Origin: Branchiostoma floridae
Taxonomy: Eukaryota; Chordata; Leptocardii; Amphioxiformes; Branchiostomatidae
Direction: 5' to 3'
DNA: 64,000 bases
Assembly: GCF_000003815.2 (NCBI RefSeq)
Contig: NC_049990.1
Span: 7,910,758-7,974,757, forward strand
Shown: in pieces, positions 1 to 13,218 of the stretch
How positions within the stretch are numbered: the first letter of the stretch is position 1
Layout: every line of letters starts with the position of its first letter
Translations under genes and position numbers: made by a program
Notes under the pieces: generated by a model
Databases searched by the model: none
What the model was told of the DNA's origin: nothing
The model's input: only the letters and a program-made list of their open reading frames with translations

Positions 1-599
1 CGTGTTCAGGGCATGGTATGGTCGTGGTTTCAGGGTGGTAGATAGCTCTTGTGCACGAAATGAAGTGACATGTGTTTGGGCCTATAGCTACTGGCAGCTT
101 TCTTAAGAACTACAGGGGCGTTTGAGTTGTAAGCCTTGAAAGGTACAACTGGGGGGTACCAAGTACCAGACCACCACTATAGTTAAATTTCGATGATTAA
201 ATAACAAGTTCAAGATGATACACGTGTTCAAGCATATTATGGCCGCGTGCTGTATAAACATGTATTAAACCTTATCCCAAAGTCAACGAGAGACATTTCA
301 AAAAGAGTGTGACACTAAGTTAGCACTTAGTTAGACGCAGCCACAAAACTGAATGCAAGGACCGGTCAGTCAACAAATGGAATCTGATTATCATAAGTGC
401 TAGATTTGCTAAACAGTAGAAAAATACCTCTCAAACTACCGGTATGGCTAGACTGGTTGTGAATCTTTACATTCTACACAACATGAAGTTGATCAGGGGG
501 CAGGCGAGCGGGTTGGACGAAATATCAACAAGGAACACTGTCGAGATTTTCAATAAGCCGGAGATGTTAAAAAATGATATAAAAGACAACAAGAACATA

Positions 600-710
600 A
601 AACGTACCACAAATAATTCAAAGGCATGTCATTGACATAAACTTTAATTTTTTGTTTCCGTAAACATACCGGCCGGGCCCCAGGTAGGAAATGTGACGTA
701 GGCCTAACAT
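600..710. mobile_element. Partial copy of the GGCCGGG-type MITE
   Basis: A T-rich stretch followed by ACCGGCCGGGCCCCAGGTAG, GAAATGTGACGTAGGCCTAA parallels the right half of the 10167-10358 element. The left half is not recognisable. Confidence 0.5.
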
Positions 711-2252
711 TGCTCAGTACCAGACCTCCGTTGACGGCATACGTTGCCATGCCTCCCGGCAAATAAAATGGAGTGACATTTTCAGAAGATGATTTTTTTG
801 TGTGAAGGAAAATGAAATTCATAATAACCCGTAGAAACCCTTGTGTACAACTAGGGTGGTTACAAGCCACAACATCGCCGAGATTACGCCGAAGCTTTGC
901 GGGCATAAAGAACACCCGCCGGGCAGTGCGTCACAAAGACCGCCGTCGCTAGCCGCTTCTTACTTATATAGACTTGAAAGAAAGCGGCGAAGACTATGGT
1001 TGAAGCTGATGTTAGGTGCGACCGACAAAACACCTAACTCCACTCTCCATGGAACTACGTCAACGAGATCCTATACCTTCATGGGTGATTTCTACTGATT
1101 AAAAGGGACTGTCATTTACATGACTGTAACTGCGTCATACGAGGATGTTTATGGAGTATTTTAGTCGTTGACATTGTCAAACTTTCAGATGACTATTCTT
1201 TACCATAGCATGTTGTAGATAAACAATCTTGCCGTTGTGGATAATGAGTCGATTCTGTGGTGAAGCCTCATAAGGTAATGTGGAGATATTCAGTTTGGCA
1301 TCATTATCTACAGGAAGAGAATTCGAGAGTTTTCATTACTGCCGTATTTCTTTGTAAATCTTAAAGATACACAAATGACATGGTGCTGAAATCATACACA
1401 TCCATTGTTTTCTTCTCGTGTAATTTTTCCTCTCTTTGAAGGGGCCATTTCTGCTTGAGGCAAAAAAATGTTACGATACATGTATTAGTATTTCTGTCAG
1501 CTTCTCCGTTTGTAGTTTTTATTATTAGATTAGACGCCACGTAATAGATGTTCATCCGGAGATGAAACACAGCTTGTAAATACAACAGAATTAGATAGGT
1601 TTGTAATAAGATATGATGCTGTCTGGAGGGAAACGTTAAGATCAGTGAAATATATCAAATTAGATTACATCACAACTAAACGATATTCCTCTGGAATGTA
1701 AAACACAACATGTAAATATTAGAAATGAATAGGAGGCTTCATGATGATTACATAGATATTATTTTCAACCGCAATTCAGCCCTTGGGCTGCGAATGTGAT
1801 ACGCTTTTTCTTCTTCTTAATAAACCATTACACATATCAATAAGAAAACTTTATTGTGGATTCTGACAACAGTAAACTAATCCCTTTTCATTAAAACATG
1901 ATAATTTCCCGTATCCTGAAGCACGTATTACAATTACGGCGCTTTAATTGAAAAATCGTTCAATGAATGGGATGAAATGAAAATTTAGACTTATCTTTTT
2001 GAGAACGTTTTTTGAGGGCATTTGGTTAAGATTATAATTTTGTCTTTTTCCTGGGGGGAGAAAGTTGCATTTTTCTAAAAGTCTGGCCCCAAAAATCGTT
2101 ACTTTCGCCAATTTTCGCCCTTATGCCATGTTATGGTCCTATTTTCGTTATTTGCTGGACTAAGTTAAAATGGCATGGAATGAGATCATGGTGTAATCTT
2201 ACTCTTCTGCTTGGCCATAAATTTTTCAGATGTCTGTCAAACATATGACTAC

Positions 2253-2286
2253 ACCCCCCCCCCCCCCACACACACACACACACACC
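2253..2286. repeat. C-run and (CA)n microsatellite
   Basis: A 14-base C run passes directly into nine CA repeats. Confidence 0.9.
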
Positions 2287-4559
2287 AACAAAACCTCACA
2301 AATCTAATATTGTCATCCTTCTGACTTTCCTTCACAAACAAATCTGTACTTGCCTAACCATAATTCCAATTCTCCGAGTATCCTATTATACCATTTCCGC
2401 CTTATTAAATTTTGCCACTATGCAATATTCACATTAACAAGAAATCACAACAAGACGAAAAACCAAACAAATACACCAACTGGATACAAAACCTCCGTTT
2501 TCCTGACAGTAAAACTTTAAACGTTACAGTATGCGTAAAGACCTCAGGTTTGAAATATTTGTACTTTCAAAGTTGCACTTTAAGCCTCAACATGCATTCC
2601 ATTGGCTAACACCCCAGTAGGCATTGAGAGGGTACCGAACACAAGAATAAGTCATGGACGAAGCTAGAAGAAATGCTTGCGGGGTTCCATGCAGCAGTTA
2701 TAATCGCAGAGCTAAAGGAGCCTTGCATAACCAAACTTGACATACGTTCTTTACGATAAGCAGTGATAACATTCTGCCTGCAGTGAGATTGCGCAGGACA
2801 AGACGCTGGTTAAGTACAATATCAAACATACAATCACCCTCCGGGGATGCCTCAGAATCACATACATAGCGTTGCATAGAATACACAGTTGAGGCTCTCC
2901 GTCGGGAAACTGAAGTTTCTTGTGAAGAATTACTAAGGGCCGTAGTGCTGTATATGTATGAATGTATAGAGTTTTCAGATTTTATTTCATTTTCTGATTT
3001 TACATTGTGATATATGGTGATATTTTCTTTCTACCACTGAACAAATAGCATGCTAAAATTGAATTGAAATAAACTAAAACATTTGGGCTGAGTTCTAAGG
3101 CCAGAAAAGGCTTACATAACGGACAGGAATCAAGCACAATGCGACAAAACGTGTCTCAATTTATCTGATAGGATAATGAAGTAAATGAGGATGTTTGAAA
3201 TTAAGTTGGCACAAACTCTTTTCACGACACGCGCTAATTTGATTTTCGAAAGGCGATCAAACGTTTGACGGCACATGGTGTCCCATGTGCCGAGTTATCC
3301 TCTTCCTAACTACCCATAACCAAATTCTCCTAACTCATTGCCTAGTTACCAGTGTAGCGTTCAGGCAAATGCAATTTATCCGACGTCAAAGCACAAGTAA
3401 TATCATTACTACCATCCTCGATTCGATCCGAGAAAAATTGGTCGTGAGGTTACTACAGGTTGTTTATGACTGGCATCAATGGGTCGACCCTATCAAGATC
3501 AAGTATCCAGGATTTTGTCACAGCATAGGGGCATCTTGGTGCTGCAAAGCCATGTGGTACGCGATGAAGGCGTGAGCATTGTAAACAGTATTAGGGGAAT
3601 CCTCCTCCTCCTGAAAATGTTTAAAACTTTAACCCCCTGAAACACTCTTTCCTGCATTTTGAGGGCCAAATATAGGGAAACATGGCCAACTTTATTTTAC
3701 ATTTGTTATTACAAAACTACAGAAAACTCCCCTTTGTTGGTTGAAGCGCAGCATAGGAGCCAAAATCATAGCATAGGGGCCCAAATTACAGAACAGGGGA
3801 TCCAAATCACAGCAAAGGCCTGGCGAGAACACTGGTATCACCCTTTAAAGATAACTGCGGTTCAACTCTTCATCTGTCACTGAACATCGATACCAGTTCT
3901 GTATCTTTATCGATCCACCCATGTGACGTCCCTTCAGAGTTGCCTGATAAGCTTTATTTTCGATGAATGTATTTTATAAACAAATGATAGTACATGTGCA
4001 GTAACCATCTGCAGCTTTCAACTCTTCTTAGACGAAATACCAAATATTCCAAAACTAAAACGAGATATCAAATTACCGTTTCAGTGCAGTAACAAACCGC
4101 AAAAATCTGATCATTTCGAGGTCTCATCAAGATCTACCCAAATACCAAATATCAAGACAATCCATCCAGGCCTTTTTGACTTATGTTGTTCATCCATACA
4201 CATACCTACATACATACATACATACAAAGATACGCTCCCGCAAACATAACCTTGTTGGTGAAGGTTAAGAAAGCGCGGTGAAACATGGAGGAGAATGCAG
4301 ACGAGACGTAATCCCAGAGAGAGTGTTTGGAACAGACAGCCGGCGGAATTGATGCGGCAGAACCGTGCGTGGGCGGCGACCCAAGAGATGATAAGTTGCA
4401 GTGCGGAATGCTTATCTGACGAAGAGGCCCCATGGCCCTCCATCAATTGTCGCCTTTACCACTCTGCGCCATTTATATCAGCACGCCTCACGGTTATGTG
4501 GCACACAGGGAAAATATTATGGGAAGGTGCGCTGAAATTAATGGTGTCAACTGTCTGCG

Positions 4560-5480
4560 TTGTTCTCTTTCCAGGAGACTGTACTGACCGGAGCTGACAT
4601 TTATCAAGAACACAGACTGGTTCATTATAAAGAACTGCTCTAAGATTAACCAATAATTGGCGACTTGAAAAACGTGGCAGTGATGTGAATGACGGCCACT
4701 GCGTAAGTTATTCTCCCACAAGGCTAGGAGCACCAGAACTGTCCCTCATCAACAACACAGCAGACTGGCCTTATTAAGGGACCTACTCTTCGATTCATTA
4801 TTGGAAACTTAAAAATTCAAATCAAGACTGCCTGACGAATGTACACATCCGGACTTGTACGACTATGCGTTTGCATACTAAACTGTAGGAGGAAGGCAGG
4901 AAGGCAGGAAGGCAGAAAGGAAGGAAGCAAGGAAGACCTGAACTACCCCGCAGTTCTATCTTCCTCTTTGGGTACCGAATGGCTGTCATCAAAGGTGAAT
5001 AATCAAAGGTGAATAAAAAAAGGTGTCAATGAAATGAATAAATTGTCCACCGTCTCAGTAACTCTATCACAACAAGAACTGGCCAGGAGCACCTGAACTG
5101 TCACTCATCAACAACACAGCAGACTAGCTTCATTTCCACGACCTGCTCTGCGACTCATGACTAATTGGCAATTTAAAAAAAAAGGTGTAAATGAAAAGAA
5201 TGATGACCACCGCCTGAGTTATTCTATCTTGCCTGAAGAACTGGCCGTAATCAGAAGGGCAGTAGCTCATCAGGTACACGGAAGACTGGCGTTTAGACCG
5301 GTTCATTAGAAGGAACTGCTCTCATAAGATTCAGGAATAATTGGCGACTTCAAAACAGTCAAATGAAGGGAACAATTTCCACTGCCTGAGTTATTCTCTT
5401 GCCAGATGCACCAGATCTTTCATTCATCAAGAACAGTTAGTGTACTGTATACGTACTAAAAGGATGTAACAGTCATAAAT
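4560..5480. repeat. Degenerate satellite of about 160-190 bp units
   Basis: Blocks such as GGAGCACCAGAACTGTCCCT, CATCAACAACACAGCAGACT (4727) recur at 5085 and, weaker, near 5230 and 5400. They alternate with AATAATTGGCGACTT and GCCTGAGTTATTCT segments (4650, 5160, 5330). Units are unequal and diverged. Confidence 0.65.
4888..4936. repeat. GGAAGGCA microsatellite
   Basis: Purine-rich GGAAGGCA/GGAAGGAA units, about six copies. Confidence 0.85.
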
Positions 5481-5499
5481 AATTGGCAATACTAAAACG

Positions 5500-7885
5500 T
5501 TTCAAAATCTAGTACTAGTACTTTATTTTTGCGAACATCCGTGTTAGAAGAGGGTGCGAGTCTCGTTTCAAAGCCATTCGCGGTCTTCCATTTTAAAGCC
5601 ATTCGCGGTCTTCCATCAAGGGGAATTAGCATGTACACGAAGTCACGAGAGACATGTAGGGCTTAAAATCACATAGTGAAAATCCCTTGCTGCATTTCAA
5701 ACTTTTTTGTAATTTAAATTTGTGGATTAATTTTTAGTTTAACGTCCTATTATATCATTCACTAGCTGTGGAAAACCTTACACCGATAACATTGACTCTT
5801 TATATGACATTTCAAACTACTGCAATATATTTGTCAACAGTGTAACAAACTTTGTTAGTCGAAAACGCAGACCATCGTTACAACACCGATCTAGGAAAGG
5901 AAGTAGGAGCTAAATATTTCTCAATATTTCCGCGGGGGTTGACGTTTGAGGTATCAACCTGGCATTGTGTAAAATATATACCAGCTGTGACATCAACGTG
6001 GTGTTTTTACGCTATAATTGCTTTCCGGTGACATTTGCTTCTGACTGGGATAAACGCTTGAGATATGCTAATGTTCAGGATGTCAAGAGCGTCCAGAATA
6101 TCCCAGAATTAGCGACGCACGCGTGTAGGAAACACGTGTAGAATCTTGTCGACAGTAAAACAGCGGGGTTACATAGCTTTGTATGTACATCATGTCTACC
6201 ATAGCTAGTTTCAAACCAAAGATTTGAAGCATTGAGTTGCTCGATGGCTAAATTTGTAATTTTTATTTGTTCATGAATTTTGTTCATCGTTTTCTTGTCA
6301 TATCGTTTGTGGGCTGTTTACTGCAGTGTTGTACCAACTAAATGAATGTACTTGATTTGTTTTCAGTTTCTTTTTCATTTTGTGTATTATTCGGATTCGT
6401 GGTATATCTTTGCCTTTTGGTGTGTTCTTCTGTTGTTGTTTTTTCATGTTATGTTGTCATTTTTGTTTTGATTATTTTCCAAATCTTTTATTCTTCCAAC
6501 ATGAGTCATTTGCGGCTAAAAAGTCATCTTCAGTGGTAACATGTTTTGCGAATGAGACTGCTTCCCCATCTCGTTTTTTTAAAATTCATGATGGGGCCCT
6601 GGAAACAATGTTGTGCTTTGGTTACACGACCGACCTCAGCAAAAAAAAACGACTATCGACTCTTAACTTTTTGGAACCGGACGCTGGAAAGCTCAGAGAC
6701 ATAAAATTGTCAGCCGAACATCTTGATCAGTAAACAGTTGAACAGTTGGTGTAGAAATGTGTAGTTAACAGTTTCCTTATTTGTTCGCTTTACTGACATA
6801 CTGAACAATTTATATATGTAGAATCATTGTCAAACTGGACCTCCTGGATAGATTCGCCAAAATACAATTGATCGTTAAAAAGCTAATCCCTCCCTATAAC
6901 GTTATATCTACTGACCATTTTCAAGGACTGTGATCAGAAATATGACGTTTTTGTACCAGCTTTTCACCCAGAAGAAAAACAAGACACTTCATCTTTCCGA
7001 TTGTTACATGTACAGTACTCCAGATACGAAAATAACGACAGCTGCAGCTGGCTCTTTCACTTGACGAGGAGCATCGCAACTAATATAAGAGGCAGGCTGA
7101 TAAACACTTGTGCAGCTTTCGTCCGGTGTTTTTCACCAAGACGGGGCCCATCGTTGCGTGGGGAATACTTCAGAGGCTGACACAGGATGCAAATGTTTAT
7201 TTTTAGTGTGAAGATACAAATGAAAATAGTGGTTAAACAGTAACATATAACACGATATGCCATTTTCTCACCAACACTACTTTTACTTTTGCAGCTTGCT
7301 CTAAAAGGCTGGATTTGCCACGAAAAATCTTCACCGCTGGCATCACGCGAGCTGTAATCTAGACTTCCTGCTCGGTCTGCGCGACCTCAGAGCTATTTTC
7401 GCACCTCTACATTATGTTCAACCCGAACATCACCGTGCGTCTATCATCCCGGAGGTTGCGGATAGAACGGCGATTTGGTAGATTACATGCTCGGTAGATG
7501 ATACGTCTCCAGCCGGAAGTTCGCATGAACCGCATTTGAACCACAGGGTTCAAGAACGAGAAATAAGTTCGGCATGTCTCTGCGAGGGATCAATAATAGC
7601 TTGCGTTTCACCCCGAGGGCGCGTGTGCTCCGGAGTAATATGTTTGCAATAAGTAGTTCTCAGAACTGCAAGAGATTAGAGATACATGGTCGGGTTCTGC
7701 ATTTGGTGTAGTTTGCAACGGCGCTGTCGTTGTCCAGGAAAACTGCCAGTTAATACCAGCTATTCCGCCATCATTCCCCCAAACTCATTTTGAAAAGTTT
7801 ATTTATTCATTGAAGTTTGCCACATTTGTGGAAGCATTGACACAACAGGTGGCTATCACTTTTTCAGGATGTCAGCCCTGAGCTA
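5500..7885. other. No gene recognised
   Basis: T-rich in part (6340-6540), which creates a hydrophobic-looking frame without family signal. No repeat copy from elsewhere in the window was noticed. Confidence 0.55.
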
Positions 7886-7893
7886 GACTGTAA

Positions 7894-8139
7894 AGGCCCC
7901 CTCTCACTTGACGTGCGGCACGCTTGCGGCATTGCTGCGTTCGTTCACTGCGGTACTGTTTTGTTATTTTCTCCGATTTGTTATAATTCAGATATTGCGC
8001 AATACGTAAAAGTGTGACATAGAAGACCACAAAATACACAACAAGTAAGAAAATCCGTTCTTTATCTCTGAAATTCGTTGAGCATCTTCCGAACGCAGCA
8101 ATGCCGCAAGCGTGCCGCACGTCAAGTGAGAGGGGGCCT
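7894..8139. mobile_element. Harbinger-like MITE, subfamily A, copy 1
   Basis: 246 bp, flanked by TAA on both sides (7891-7893, 8140-8142). The terminal 50 bases (AGGCCCCCTCTCACTTGACG ... GCTGCGTTCG) are an exact inverted repeat. Three-base TWA duplications are typical of PIF/Harbinger MITEs. No coding capacity; open frames through it are palindrome artefacts. Confidence 0.85.
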
Positions 8140-8269
8140 TAAGATTTGCTCCACTCACATTGGGAAGGACCCCTACTCTTTTCGTAGTGCAGTGAATACA
8201 TGTACTTGAATGTTCTCGAAGTGTGGATCTCCTCAAAGACGGGACATCCTTCTTTACGGCCCTATGTGC

Positions 8270-8432
8270 TCCTTTTCCCATAGTGCAGGATTCGAGTGAA
8301 TTATATGAAGAAATGGTAAAAAGTGCCTTTTCCAAGAGCAAAATACTCGTGGATGTCAGGGATTTGAACCGAGAACGCTTATTCTAAGTCAACAATACTA
8401 ACCATAATAGCACCTGGCCATCCCATGAAGTA
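8270..8432 (-). mobile_element. tRNA-derived SINE-like element
   Basis: Minus strand head: GGATGGCCAGGTGCTATTAT, TCTCGGTTCAAATCCCTGAC (strong B box), then CTTGGAAAAGGCACTTTTTA, a diverged CTTGGGCAAGGCACTT-type body. Confidence 0.55.
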
Positions 8433-8639
8433 TTCCATATCTAGCTTCAAAATCGCTTGGGTAGAGTCTGAAAGCCGCATGCATACTCAAGTTGTGCGTG
8501 GCCAAGCGGATGTCTATGTCAGGTAACGCGTGGCAAATTAAGATCCATTTTAGTTAGTGCCCCGCTTTCGCCTGTTTTGGACATTTGGATAATCTTTTTT
8601 CTTGACTTACCCGATTACTGCTAAATGGACGGCCACTTA

Positions 8640-8885
8640 AGGCCCCCTCTCACTTGAAGTGCGGCACGCTTGCGGCCTTGCTGCGTTCGGAAGATGCTCA
8701 ACGAATTTCAGAGATAAAGAACGAATTTTCTTACTTGTTGTGTATTTTGTGGTCTTCTATGTCACACTTTTACGTATTGCGCAATATCTGAATTATAACA
8801 AATCGGAGAAAATAACAAAACAGTACCGCAGTGAACGAACGCAGCAATACCGCAAGCGTGCCGCACGTCAAGTGAGAGGGGGCCT
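8640..8885. mobile_element. Harbinger-like MITE, subfamily A, copy 2 (opposite orientation)
   Basis: Also exactly 246 bp, flanked by TTA (8637-8639, 8886-8888). The core is inverted relative to copy 1 and nearly identical, so the two copies form a large inverted repeat with a 500-bp spacer. Confidence 0.85.
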
Positions 8886-8974
8886 TTACATGCGAAAGGT
8901 CGCAAGATCTGAAGTGGCTGTAAAAGGTCAGAAAATACGTACTTAAGGTAAACTTTAAGTCGGCTTCGGCAGTG

Positions 8975-9150
8975 CATGTTTCTTTAAACCTTTATTCATT
9001 CATAAAAACTCAACTTGATCGGCCTGCAGGCCACTTTTCATGAGGGAGGTCAAAATATAACAGAGTTACAGATTAAACCGAGTCCTAATAAATCTATCAA
9101 CACATATCACTACATATACATGGTACAAAACATAAGTAGAGCGAAAGCTC
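8975..9150. other. Possible antisense LINE 3' UTR fragment
   Basis: CCTTTATTCATTCATAAAAA, GGCCTGCAGGCCACTTTTCA resembles the antisense of a LINE 3' end (TTTATT = poly(A) signal reversed). A similar TTTATTTGAATTTACCACAT tract occurs at 58040. Weak evidence. Confidence 0.3.
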
Positions 9151-9176
9151 AGCATTCATAGTCCGTGCGTTCATAA

Positions 9177-9345
9177 GGTGCACTTGGGGCACCGGTGTAG
9201 CACTGTGGGGTTCGTAGATGACTCAACGAATTTCAGAGATAAAGCACAAATTTTCTTTCGTTTTGTGTATTACGCAATATCTAAAAATCACGAAAGTACC
9301 AAAACAGTGCCACACCAGTGCCCCAAGTGCAGTGAGAGCCCGCCT
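9177..9345. mobile_element. Harbinger-like MITE, subfamily B, shortened copy
   Basis: GGTGCACTTGGGGCACCGGT starts it and CACACCAGTGCCCCAAGTGC lies near the end. The core is internally deleted to about 170 bp in total. Flanks TAA/TAT are an imperfect target duplication. Confidence 0.7.
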
Positions 9346-10166
9346 ATATTCACCGCTATTCATGAATCATAAGATATGCCGTCGCGCCGCCACTGCTTGT
9401 TGTATGAATACGACAATCTTAATCAGAATTCACTTCACATCCGCAAACTGGACCCAAGAGAAACGACAAGAATAGCGCAGCGCACCCGTAACGACCTCAT
9501 ATTGAACAGCGCTATTATGGACCATCTCTCTGAATAATGCTATTTCTTCCTGTCACAGGTCCCATCCCAGGAAAGACCTCACAACACACGTTCAATTTTA
9601 AAAGATAACGGCTTCTATTTATAAGTCTGTCCCCGGTGAGGCATCCTTCTTGGGGTCTCAAGGATCGTGTAGTGCAATATGGGCACAGGTGGCGGGGCTT
9701 AGATTGCCACGTGAGTTTGGCATCACGTTGATGTTGTGCAAGTGACGTTATACACTAAACCTGTACATTTATTCGCAAACTTTCGGTGTCGCATTTTTCT
9801 ACGTAACTTTATCCTGTTGCTGTGATAATTGCAATGATGACAAAAGCCTAAGTCTGTTATTGAATAGAAGGTTTGCGTAATATAGCATACAAAATTCGCC
9901 AGGTTTTATGATATGTGTAATGTAAAATAATGAATTTGCGCATTAGACGTAGTATGTAGAAACGCCATTAACATCCATTTATTTGTTTTAGTTTAATTAG
10001 AGCTTAGATAATGTAGTTATATTGGTTGATTGTTTTGCGTGAACCTCAACTCTTACCCCATGCAGGCCGATTCTTCGATTAAATTCAAGTAAACAAAACT
10101 AACTTATATCTCTCCACCCAATTTTCCTACCGCTCTTCTTTGTGCTCTTGTCAGTTCTGTACTGCT

Positions 10167-10358
10167 AAGGCCTAGGTCCTATTTCCAAACCGGGGCCCGG
10201 CCGGGATGTTTGAGGAAACGAAAGATAAAGGTGTTTATCAAGGAATATACACAAATTATGCTCATGACTATTTTCTTTACATGTGTCTTTCGTTGCCTTT
10301 TGTGTCATTTTTTTTTCGAAAGCTACCCGGCCGGGCCCCGGGTTAGGAATTGGGCCTT
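10167..10358. mobile_element. About 190-bp MITE with GC-rich GGGGCCCGGCCGGG inverted repeats
   Basis: Left end AAGGCCTAGGTCCTATTTCC, then ACCGGGGCCCGGCCGGG; the right end is the reverse (CCCGGCCGGGCCCCGGGTTA then GGGCCTT). Inverted repeats are about 35 bp with an AT-rich core. Relatives lie at 600-710 (right half only) and 53190-53370. Confidence 0.75.
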
Positions 10359-11291
10359 AGGAAACGAATGGATGTATGAAATCAAAGTCTAAGGGAAAGA
10401 AGAAACTAATTCCCTTCCCACGCTGAAGAATCTAGCCACAGGTAATGTTAGAGTGAAACTTGTATATCTACCACGATTTAAACACGTTTCATGATGCAGG
10501 ATCATTAAAGGTTGCCTGTGTGTATTTTTGTTTTGTTGTAGTGATGAACTTTTGGGTTATAGCTAGGATTTGGGAATTAATGATATATGAAAAAAATTGG
10601 ACTTTCACGAAGTAATATAGAAATCTGGGCATTTTTGGAGAGCGTTAAGAAGTTAGCTGAGAGCCTTATAAGCCAGGAAAAGTTGCCGAGGCGTAACAAC
10701 TTTTGGTTGGTGTAATTAGGACAATGGATTATGTAATGGGCGACTGATTCGGAATATTACTTTGCTTGTGTTCCACTGTGCGTCACCCGCCCAATAGTCG
10801 TTTCTCAAGATGCGACCATCACCTTACAAAGTCCCCTTTACTACCGGTAACAAGATTCAAAAATTGTCCTAAACAACCCGTTGCCATGCGACAGTGACGT
10901 GCAGTGGCAGCAGGGAGCGCTGACAACCCGTGAGGAACCAATCATCCGGACAATGGAGCCAAGGAGACACTAACAGACTGCTCCCCACACGACCTTGGTG
11001 TTTAACGGGAGGACGATGGACACCTTACATGGAGTTTGTTTGTTCGAAGTTTGTACCTTAATCTATCCACGACATGCTGAAATCAATCTGCATGCCGTTT
11101 TCATTGACGTCATGAGTGAAGAGGTGAGGGACGCAAAAATGTCGGAAAGACAACATACATATACATGATTGAAGTCGTAATAAATCCATAGATGTATGGT
11201 GGAATCCTATCTTTTATAGTTTATCGGCAACACAAAGATAAAGAAGGACATTCTTCGTTAAAGAGTGCAACGGATTTTACTAGCTAACTAA

Positions 11292-11537
11292 AAGTGCGCT
11301 CCTACCGCACTTGTGTCAAGCTTGCGTCACTGCGGGGTTCGAAAGATACTCAACGAATTTCAGAGACGAAGAACGAATTTTCTGTCTTTTTGTGTATTTT
11401 GTCGTCTTCTTAGTCATACTTTTACGTATTACGCAATATCTCAATTATAAAAATTGGAGAAAATAACAAAACAGTGACGACGTGAATGAACCCCGCAGTG
11501 ACGCAAGCTTTTACACAAGTGCAGTGGGAGCGCACCT
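11292..11537. mobile_element. Harbinger-like MITE, subfamily B, copy 1
   Basis: 246 bp with TAA duplications (11289-11291, 11538-11540). Ends are AAGTGCGCTCCTACCGCACT and, reversed, AGGTGCGCTCCCACTGCACT. The core (CTCAACGAATTTCAGAGA ... ACGTATTACGCAATATCT) is shared with subfamily A. Confidence 0.85.
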
Positions 11538-12485
11538 TAAGCTAAAGATACAATGACTACATATTTGGTGTTTTGCCCTTGGCAATACATGATAGTGATA
11601 TGCCATATTAAGTTTACGACATTGTCTGGTTGTTCAGGGTAAGGTTTTGCTTGGCAACACTCTTAAATCATTTGTCGCAATTACTAGAAACCGACAAGTC
11701 GTCTCATCCAAACCATAAAAACACGTTAGTTGATGTAACATTAGTAATTGTTCACATCAAAATGTCGGTATGTCTCAGGAAGCTGAACTTGTCCAGCTGA
11801 CGTTCATACATCTGGTGTCACTTTCATTATTCTTGACTCCAGCATTTTAATGACTTGTGTCATTGACAAATTTTACTGTTTTACAGGATAAACGGTATTT
11901 AGCATAACGTAACCCATGACTTAAAGATTAGAAAAATGAGATTCACAAAGCCATGTCGTTTGTCTCCTTTTATATGTGATTTTACGTTATCATGTCGACT
12001 TTAATGAATGTCCATTTATAAGGCTGAACATCACAAGGAAGTTTTCCAGTTGAGGTTATATTTATTCTAATCCCAAACTGCCCAGATTATAGAATCATAA
12101 AGCTGTCTGTAGATATGTAAATACTTTACGTTTTGTGACCACATCTGAGCACTGTGAGCAGCGACACCTGTCCTGCAGTACAGAATTGCCCTGGTGACAG
12201 GCAATCACCAAAACATTGGTAAAAATAAAGCAGTGGTTGTGTAAAAAGAGTCTCTCCATTTAGTGACGTACCAAACTGATGAAAGTATTCACGGTTGCCC
12301 AGATTATATCTATCAAGATATTTTCATTTTCTTCCTCAATATGTTCAAATAATTGATTATCTCCCAAACCTGCTAGCACCACAGAAAAATCACGTAGTCC
12401 ATACCATTGCCCATACCATTAGATAAGAATGTAAGTCCATAACATTGGATAAGGCTGTAAGTCCATACCATTCGATAATAATGAA

Positions 12486-12875
12486 GAGGTTCATGATTCT
12501 AAGCACGCATGTCCAACTTATGATAGAGAGAGACAAAAAATGTTACAGTCTATTAAATGCAAATCTGATACAATGTTACCACCTACCAAGACAGAAATGT
12601 TTAATGTTACTATCATGTCCTGCTGATATATCTGCCTATGTCGGTCAATTTATATATAATTCATTTAAAAAACGAGACAATACTATACTGTCCTGAACCA
12701 GCATTTAATGCTATCCTGATTGTTAATACTATATACCATGTATAAAATAGATTAGTCTCTTAGATTTTTAGATACTAGTAACTCATGTGGTTAAACTGTT
12801 TTATATGTATTGTATGTCAAGCTGCCAAACACTGTATCCTCTACAGTTGTCGTGCAATAAAGTTCTTCTTCTTGT
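12486..12875 (+). pseudogene. LINE ORF2 C-terminal remnant and 3' UTR
   Basis: One frame gives ACPTYDRERQKMLQSIKCKS (the CP-x-Y-x(3)-R motif near the end of many LINE reverse transcriptases). After a frameshift comes ADISAYVGQFIYNSFKKRD then a stop. About 180 bp later CGTGCAATAAAGTTCTTCTT is a poly(A)-signal-type LINE end. No intact frame upstream. Confidence 0.6.
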
Positions 12876-13218
12876 GCAGAGAAATGCATTCTGGGAAACA
12901 TGTAAAGGTTAACTTGTAAATTTTGATACCGGTAACACATAGATGATTAAAATTCATAAATTCATAAACTGTGACGTCTAACGACAACAAGAACTAGGAA
13001 GATTCGACTTCAAACTCCCTGTCATTGCAGTATTATGGTTTGCAAATTCTTTCCCGTGGGCTAATTGCACGTAACATAATTCAAACAGTTTAAAAACAAT
13101 ATCACAACTGTTAGTCTACTCTAATCTAAAGCTAGTAAAAGCTAACTCTAGATCCTAGGTTATTAGGTTCGACTCCTTTTCCGAAGACAGTGGAAGACGA
13201 AAGATCTCGCCTTTTCTA

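Larger units (their letters stand above)
1..4100. other. No gene recognised
   Basis: Apart from the MITE fragment at 600-710, the microsatellite at 2253 and a short imperfect tandem of CAGCATAGGGG-type units (3745-3810), I see nothing supportable. Open frames are under 125 codons and lack recognisable motifs. Confidence 0.6.

Noticed and set aside
6342-6733. Hydrophobic plus-strand frames as a small membrane protein
   Set aside because: Hydrophobicity comes from T-rich DNA; overlapping frames are equally hydrophobic and no family motif is seen.
7872-8946. Similar 82-95 codon frames on opposite strands as a duplicated gene
   Set aside because: Both lie inside the two inverted MITE copies.
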